Program-made: the position numbers and the translations under genes
NCBI GenBank assembly: GCA_017607445.1
Contig: JAEVHH010000006.1
Span: 3,348,001-3,412,000 of the forward strand
Origin: Histoplasma ohiense
Taxonomy: Eukaryota > Ascomycota > Eurotiomycetes > Onygenales > Ajellomycetaceae
Direction of reading: 5' to 3'
Length of the DNA stretch: 64,000 nucleotides
Shown: piece after piece, positions 59,207-64,000 of the stretch
Numbering within the stretch: the first letter of the stretch is position 1
How the letters are laid out: the number at the start of each line of letters is the position of its first letter
The notes under the pieces: generated by a model
Seen by the model: only the letters and a program-made list of their open reading frames with translations
Told to the model about the DNA's origin: nothing
The model's database searches: none

Positions 59207-59756
59207 TGATCAATGCTAAAATTGGTCATGATTCCATGCACAGTCACATAGTCAGTCTATGCTAACCCATCACAGCTTGTTTATCTCAAGAAGAAATCTT
59301 TTCAATATATTCTTTGCAGTGTCTGATGAAATGAATTTAGTTTATTAACAACAGAGTTACATTATCAACAGTAAATATAATTAACCAGTTAATTAGCAGC
59401 ACATATGTAAATCAACCGTATCGGTTTATCTAGGCTGCAAATTTCTAAAAAGTATACAGTAGTTATGTTTAGAACAGCAGTGGTACATCTCTTTCATAAA
59501 ATGCTTGTCAAATGATACAATCATATAAAATCTAATTCTCAAAACCAAAAAACGGCCCAGAGACAGGATCACCTTGAATGAGAATATTGAAACTCTGCAT
59601 ATTGCAGAGGTAAGAACCTGGAAGATTGGCCGATCGAATCAAAACGATGAATGGCAGCTCGGAAAGGTAGAAAGCACCTTTTCAACATGTTCTACTGAAG
59701 GGATTTCTGCAACTCTTAGACAATTGGGTTCATAAGGTTATTGGAAAACCGTGAGC
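59207..59756. other. Transition from the repeat block to the gene region
   Basis: Composition shifts here from AT-rich with no CpG to normal. The 16 bases at 59259-59274 equal the plus-strand 3' end of the gypsy-1a LTR (...TGCTAACCCATCACA), with no LTR sequence before them. About 59550-59756 is the likely 3' UTR of the E1-beta gene. No gene is seen. Confidence 0.5.
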
Positions 59757-61077
59757 TTAGTACTCAAGAGACGTTTTAATCGCGTCGAAGATTCCTAATA
59801 GGTATGCCATGTCAGGAAAATCCAACTTGGACAATGCCGTGGCTTTGCGGAAATAAATGGTACTTACTCGCAACGTCAGGCATATTGAATCGCTCGTAGA
59901 TCAAGCCAGGGTGGATATCCCAACCAGTAACACGTTTTACAGGTGCCTCCAGGCTCAAAAAAGCGCCTTCCTGAATGGTGGCGGCCACTTCTGCACCAAT
60001 ACCAGCATTCAACATACTTTCATGGACAACAATTGCCCTTCCAGTTTTCCGGACACTCTCTAGGATTGTCGACCGGTCCCAAGGATAGAGGGTGCGGAGG
60101 TCAATCAGTTCGATGCTGACGCCTTTGAAAGCTTTTTCAGCCGCCTCAATTGCTGCTGAGCAGAGATATAGTGGTTGACCATATGATATGACAGTCAAAT
60201 CTTTCCCCGGCTTGATTACGTCTGCTTTGTCAAGAGGGAGAGTGTATGCTTCGGTCGGGACGTGTTCCACTGCTGCACGATAGAGGATCTTAGGTTCCAT
60301 GAATACTACAGGGTCATTGCATTCGAGAATGGAAGATAACAAAAGTCCCTTCGCTTGAGTGGGCGATCGAGGCATGACAACTCGTAGTCCTGGGATGTGG
60401 GTAAAAAGTGATTCTGGAGATTGAGAGTGGTACCTTCAAGTTAAAGTACGATGTTAGATGGTTGATCCGAAACTAGAATTGTAGGACGGAGGGTTTACTG
60501 TTACATACAAGGCCCCATGCCCTACACCTCCGCAGGGCATTCGCACCACGAGGCCTCCAACGTGGCTTCCCGTCGCTCCCTCTCTGTATCGAAATTTCGC
60601 AGCCTCGTTGACGAGTTGGTCAAATGCAGGATACACATAGTCCGCAAACTGAATTTCTGCCACTGGCTTCATCCCTTCAGCAGCAGCGCCAATTGCAAAC
60701 CCTACAATTCCTTGCTCTGTCAAAGGAGTGTTGAATACCCTTTCCGACCCAAACTCAGTTTGTAGATCTACAGAGCAGCGGAATACTCCTCCAAAGGCGA
60801 CATCTTCCCCAAACAAGAGGACCTGATCTGACGTTGAAAGAGCAGTCCGGAGGGCTGAATTGATAGACTGGTACAGGTTTATTCGTTTCGTCGCTCCGCT
60901 CTTTGGTAGTTCTACAGAGGAGGATATTGTGGACGGAGAATGGTGAAGGAGGGGAGTTGTGCCATAATTGATTGGCAAATTAAGATGTGCCGCAGGTGAG
61001 GGGACATGCGTTGAGTACACACGGCACAATGAGTTCAGCAGCTGCTTTCGCACAGCTCTTCGGGACAATGTTGCCAT
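59757..61077 (-). CDS. BCKDHB: Branched-chain 2-oxoacid dehydrogenase E1 component, beta subunit (mitochondrial)
   Basis: With E1-alpha and thiamine diphosphate this subunit decarboxylates the keto acids of Leu, Ile and Val in the mitochondrial matrix. Exons: 61077-60509, 60433-59868 and 59794-59757; introns of 75 bp (GTATGT, CTAAC, AAG) and 73 bp (GTAAGT, CTGAC, TAG). The 390-residue product fits the family. An Arg-rich presequence ('[17 protein letters not shown]') precedes the pyrimidine-binding domain ('[13 protein letters not shown]', '[14 protein letters not shown]', '[20 protein letters not shown]') and the C-terminal transketolase domain ('SYGQPLYLC', '[17 protein letters not shown]'). 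An in-frame ATG at 61137 exists, but the extra residues are hydrophobic and spoil the presequence, so I chose 61077. E1-beta of pyruvate dehydrogenase is the alternative; the GGVFRCS segment favours BCKDH. Divergent from RAD2. Confidence 0.92.
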
Positions 61078-61408
61078 TTTCTTGCAATATAGGTAGAGAA
61101 TTAAGTGAGGAGAGAAGATGGTCATCCTGGGGTTCATAACAACTTAACCGTTTGCCGTTTCCATCTCCCAGCTCGTTCAGCGAGCGGGTTTGAGATTCCC
61201 GTGACCGCCGCCGAAGATAGCCGCGTTCACTCTTAACGCCAAGCCCGGGTTCTGTTGTGGCTTCTCGTGCCACAATTTCCGGATAATTTATAATCCGATA
61301 TCCCGCGCTTTGACTTCGCGCGCCGGGGATCTGTGCCATCAGTTGATGCTGAATGTCAACCACTGTCGTGCCGTTTCAAACTCGTTCAGAGTCCACAGTC
61401 CACTTATC
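61078..61408. promoter_or_regulatory. Divergent promoter region between the E1-beta and RAD2-type genes
   Basis: The 331 bp between the two start codons must hold both 5' UTRs and both promoters. It is GC-balanced with CpG-rich patches (61180-61225, 61315-61325). I see no convincing TATA box or known operator. Open frames across it on the minus strand are not supported as genes. Confidence 0.6.
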
Positions 61409-64000
61409 ATGGGTGTTACCGGCCTCTGGACAGTCGTCAAACCCTGTGCCAGGCCGATCAAGATAGAAACCTTGAATCGAAAGCGACTTGCTGTTGATGC
61501 ATCAATATGGATATACCAATTTCTCAAGGCAGTTCGTGATAAGGAAGGAAACGCGCTTCGAAACGCGCATATTGTCGGCTTCTTCCAGCGAATCTGCAAG
61601 CTACTCTATTTTGGTATCAAACCTGTCTTCGTCTTTGACGGGGGTGCGCCGACTCTCAAGCGACAGACGATTATGTCTCGGAAACAAAGACGAGAAGGAA
61701 AAAGGGAAAATGCGGCCAGGACTGCTGGAAAAATTTTGGCCGTTCAAATCCAGAGAAAAGCTGGGGAAGAGATAGAAACACAAAGACGCATGAGACCGAA
61801 CAATCTTGAACCTGAAGAACCACTCCCGGACCATTTCGTGTATGTGGACGAGCTGAATATGACACCCGAAGAACGACAGAAAAACAGGCAGTTTCGCAAG
61901 CAGGATGCTTATCATCTTCCCGAATTGGATGTTTCTCTTGCTGAGATGGGTGCTCCCAACGATCCTCGTATATTGTCACATGAAGAACTCGAGGAGTATG
62001 CACGTCAGTTCCATTCGGGGGAAGATATTAGCCTTTATGACTTTTCGAAGATCGACTTTAACAGTCCTTTTTTTGTCAATTTGCCTCCTAGTGATCGCTA
62101 TAACATTTTGAATGCAGCTAGGTTAAGAAGTAGGCTTCGAATGGGCTATTCGAAGGAACAGTTGGACAATATGTTTCCAGATCGGATGGCTTTCTCCAGA
62201 TTCCAAATTGAACGCGTGAAGGAGCGAAATGATCTAACGCAGAGATTGATGCACCTTAGCGGTATGAGTGATGATGAGATAGGCAGTAACTCTAGAATTG
62301 CTGGTGAGAGAGGAAAGGAGTATGTTCTTGTGAAAAACAGTGGGGTAGAAGGAGGCTGGGCATTGGGAATATTGGGAAACAAGGACGAAGGTCAACGTAA
62401 CAAACCAATTGATGTTGAGGAGTATGGAGAACACCTACTCTTCCATAACCACAATGCCTTGGAAAATGAGGATGAGGACTTTGAGGATGTTCCCATTGAA
62501 GGGCTTAACAGGATGCCTAAGTTACCAGTATATGATAGAGGCGTCTTCGATCAGAAATTTGGCGAGCATTCCAGGAAAGTCACCGATCACCGAACGAAAG
62601 TAGTTGACAAATCCCTCGACCAGACGAATTCAGGAAAAGATACACTTTTTGTTCCAGAAGAACCTTCTCGAAGCACAATTGATCATGATACCCTTCATAA
62701 ATACTCGAGATTCCAAGATAGCTCTGACAACGACGATCTCCTCCGCGAAATACAAATGTCGCTGGAAACAGGTAACGACAAAGCCGTTCTTCAATTAGAT
62801 GTGTCATCGTCGTCTCATAAAAATCAGGAAATTAGCAAGGTTGCGATTGGCGAGGAGGATGTTTCGGATATAGCCGATGACGAGGACATGAATTTTTTTG
62901 CTGCGTTTTCTAAGTCTAAAGCAATGAACATCAAGCCCGATGCTCCGATTTCTAATCCTTTCGACGGACCACTACCTTTTGAACCTTTGAAAATTCGCAA
63001 GCCAACCTCTTGGGACAAGGTTATAGATGTAGCTGGGCCCTCAGAGGAACCCACATCGAATGGCCAGAGGATACCACAGGCTCTCCCGCCATGGTTCGAC
63101 GTGAAACTCACAGAGAAAACACTTCTAAACCAAGACCCCGGCAATGAGATTGATGGGGTTGATCCAACTAGTGATGCAAGACGATGTGGTAATACTCCTA
63201 AGGAGGGCGAAATGATCAACTTTGACATGGGTGTTGCTCGGGGAATTGAGATAAACGAGCTTGAAACTGCAGGCAGAGATAACCAAGCGCATCGCGTTCC
63301 GATTCAGTCGAATACTTCCAATTGCAGAACCGGCCATCCACCAGTCTCTAGCCGCGAACCACTTGCAAACACGTTTTCATCAACCCAGGAGCATATGGAA
63401 CCAGAGGGTACAGCTGAACAAGAGGCTGATAATCGCGGCTCCGTCGAGAATAATGGGGAAGCTTACGAGTGGGAACCCACATACCACAATGGCGTACAGA
63501 ACGAGAAATCCAACTCCAAAATGAAAAAACAAGAAGCAATTTTACCTCCAAACCCAGATTTTGAGGATGCCAAAATCTACTGCCCTTCTGAGGCACTACA
63601 GACAGCACCTCATATGTACAATTCCTCAGATGACACATCCCGACACCACAATTTTACGCATTGTGACCACGATAGTGATAACTTTTCAGATCCTGAGGAT
63701 GACGAATTAATACGCCAACTTCAGAAAGAAGCTGAAGAGCATGCGCGATTTGCATCAACTCTCAACTCGAAAAGTCAGGCTGAAAATGCATTCAATTATG
63801 AGCAGGAATTGAAACAGCTTCGTTCCCAGCAAAAGAAAGCTCGGCGAGACGCCGATGAAGTTTCACATATTATGGTTTCAGAATGTCAAGAATTGCTCAG
63901 ACTTTTCGGCCTTCCTTACATCACTGCTCCAATGGAGGCTGAAGCGCAATGCGCGGAATTGTTGTCCTTGGGATTGGTGGATGGCGTCGTGACTGACGAT
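61409..64000 (+). CDS. RAD2: Rad2/XPG-type nucleotide-excision-repair endonuclease, N-terminal 864 codons
   Basis: Rad2 (XPG in animals, Rad13 in fission yeast) cuts the damaged strand on the 3' side of a lesion in the nucleus. ATG 61409 opens an uninterrupted frame to the window edge. The N domain starts 'MGVTGLWTVVKPCARPI', with catalytic Asp residues in 'LAVDASIWIYQFLKA' and 'KPVFVFDGGAP'. A long acidic, poorly conserved spacer of about 700 residues follows, as in XPG/Rad2 (it separates the two nuclease halves and binds TFIIH in the family). It contains a helical 'DDLLREIQMSLETG' segment that resembles a ubiquitin-interacting motif. The I domain begins near residue 835 ('LFGLPYITAPMEAEAQCAEL', metal-binding Glu) and runs off the end at 'GVVTDD'. 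Start choice: the ATG gives the invariant MGV N-terminus. Confidence 0.96.
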   Translation, partial: MGVTGLWTVVKPCARPIKIETLNRKRLAVDASIWIYQFLKAVRDKEGNALRNAHIVGFFQRICKLLYFGIKPVFVFDGGAPTLKRQTIMSRKQRREGKRENAARTAGKILAVQIQRKAGEEIETQRRMRPNNLEPEEPLPDHFVYVDELNMTPEERQKNRQFRKQDAYHLPELDVSLAEMGAPNDPRILSHEELEEYARQFHSGEDISLYDFSKIDFNSPFFVNLPPSDRYNILNAARLRSRLRMGYSKEQLDNMFPDRMAFSRFQIERVKERNDLTQRLMHLSGMSDDEIGSNSRIAGERGKEYVLVKNSGVEGGWALGILGNKDEGQRNKPIDVEEYGEHLLFHNHNALENEDEDFEDVPIEGLNRMPKLPVYDRGVFDQKFGEHSRKVTDHRTKVVDKSLDQTNSGKDTLFVPEEPSRSTIDHDTLHKYSRFQDSSDNDDLLREIQMSLETGNDKAVLQLDVSSSSHKNQEISKVAIGEEDVSDIADDEDMNFFAAFSKSKAMNIKPDAPISNPFDGPLPFEPLKIRKPTSWDKVIDVAGPSEEPTSNGQRIPQALPPWFDVKLTEKTLLNQDPGNEIDGVDPTSDARRCGNTPKEGEMINFDMGVARGIEINELETAGRDNQAHRVPIQSNTSNCRTGHPPVSSREPLANTFSSTQEHMEPEGTAEQEADNRGSVENNGEAYEWEPTYHNGVQNEKSNSKMKKQEAILPPNPDFEDAKIYCPSEALQTAPHMYNSSDDTSRHHNFTHCDHDSDNFSDPEDDELIRQLQKEAEEHARFASTLNSKSQAENAFNYEQELKQLRSQQKKARRDADEVSHIMVSECQELLRLFGLPYITAPMEAEAQCAELLSLGLVDGVVTDD

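Noticed and set aside
61078..61137. Upstream in-frame ATG of the E1-beta gene
   Set aside because: It would put a hydrophobic, Tyr/Leu-rich stretch before a good mitochondrial presequence; the ATG at 61077 gives the usual length and N-terminus.
61488..63638. Antisense and alternate-frame open frames across the RAD2-type gene
   Set aside because: All overlap the long uninterrupted Rad2/XPG frame and have no motifs of their own.

Overview
The window looks like a filamentous ascomycete (mould) nuclear genome, most likely in the Eurotiomycetes. The two-speed composition, with gene-dense GC-balanced DNA beside a long AT-rich block of decayed Ty3/gypsy elements, resembles Onygenales such as Blastomyces; that genus guess is inference. 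Evidence for a fungus: short introns of 47-140 bp with GTRAGT donors and CTAAC/CTGAC/TACTAAT branch sites, a Tad/I-type LINE, chromodomain gypsy elements, and a Rad2/XPG homologue beside a branched-chain ketoacid dehydrogenase E1-beta gene.

Layout. About 1-59,200 is a mutated transposon graveyard with no host gene I can support. Positions 1-1,090 hold two very old LTRs. A Tad/I-type LINE (LINE-B, 1,629-14,164) is broken by a solo LTR (2,088-2,353), a 5'-truncated LINE-A copy (4,366-5,494) and a complete gypsy-1 element (6,076-12,154). Positions 15,505-16,887 hold an unclassified repeat (D) and a gypsy-3 remnant. A second gypsy-1 (16,888-22,984) has mismatched flanks. Then come LINE-A pieces around a GC-rich fold-back containing a tRNA-derived SINE (22,985-27,055). 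From 27,056 to 57,159 a single gypsy-3 element was split by nested insertions: gypsy-1c (27,656-47,024) contains gypsy-2a (32,736-46,112), whose 3' LTR contains gypsy-1d (40,034-45,994); gypsy-3b (47,207-54,330) lies in the same host element. Target-site duplications support each level. A gypsy-2 3' fragment and a second repeat D copy lead to the edge near 59.2 kb. Beyond that, GC content and codon use become normal: a mitochondrial BCKDH E1-beta gene (minus strand, three exons) and, divergently, the start of a RAD2/XPG nuclease gene that runs off the window.

How the parts relate. Three LTR families occur. gypsy-1 has 471 or 535 bp LTRs, a 337-codon gag, a 1192-codon pol ending in a chromodomain, and a primer-binding site complementary to its own LTR (Tf1-like self-priming). 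gypsy-2 (263 bp LTR) and gypsy-3 (271 bp LTR) each carry, besides gag and pol, an intron-containing gene on the opposite strand between pol and the 3' LTR. Both passenger genes encode the same type of cysteine cluster, which is the most unusual content here. The repeats decayed mainly by C-to-T change at CpC and CpG, with CpA largely spared. This differs from classical Neurospora RIP and explains why broken reading frames stop mostly at TGA. Counts are by eye; no database was searched.
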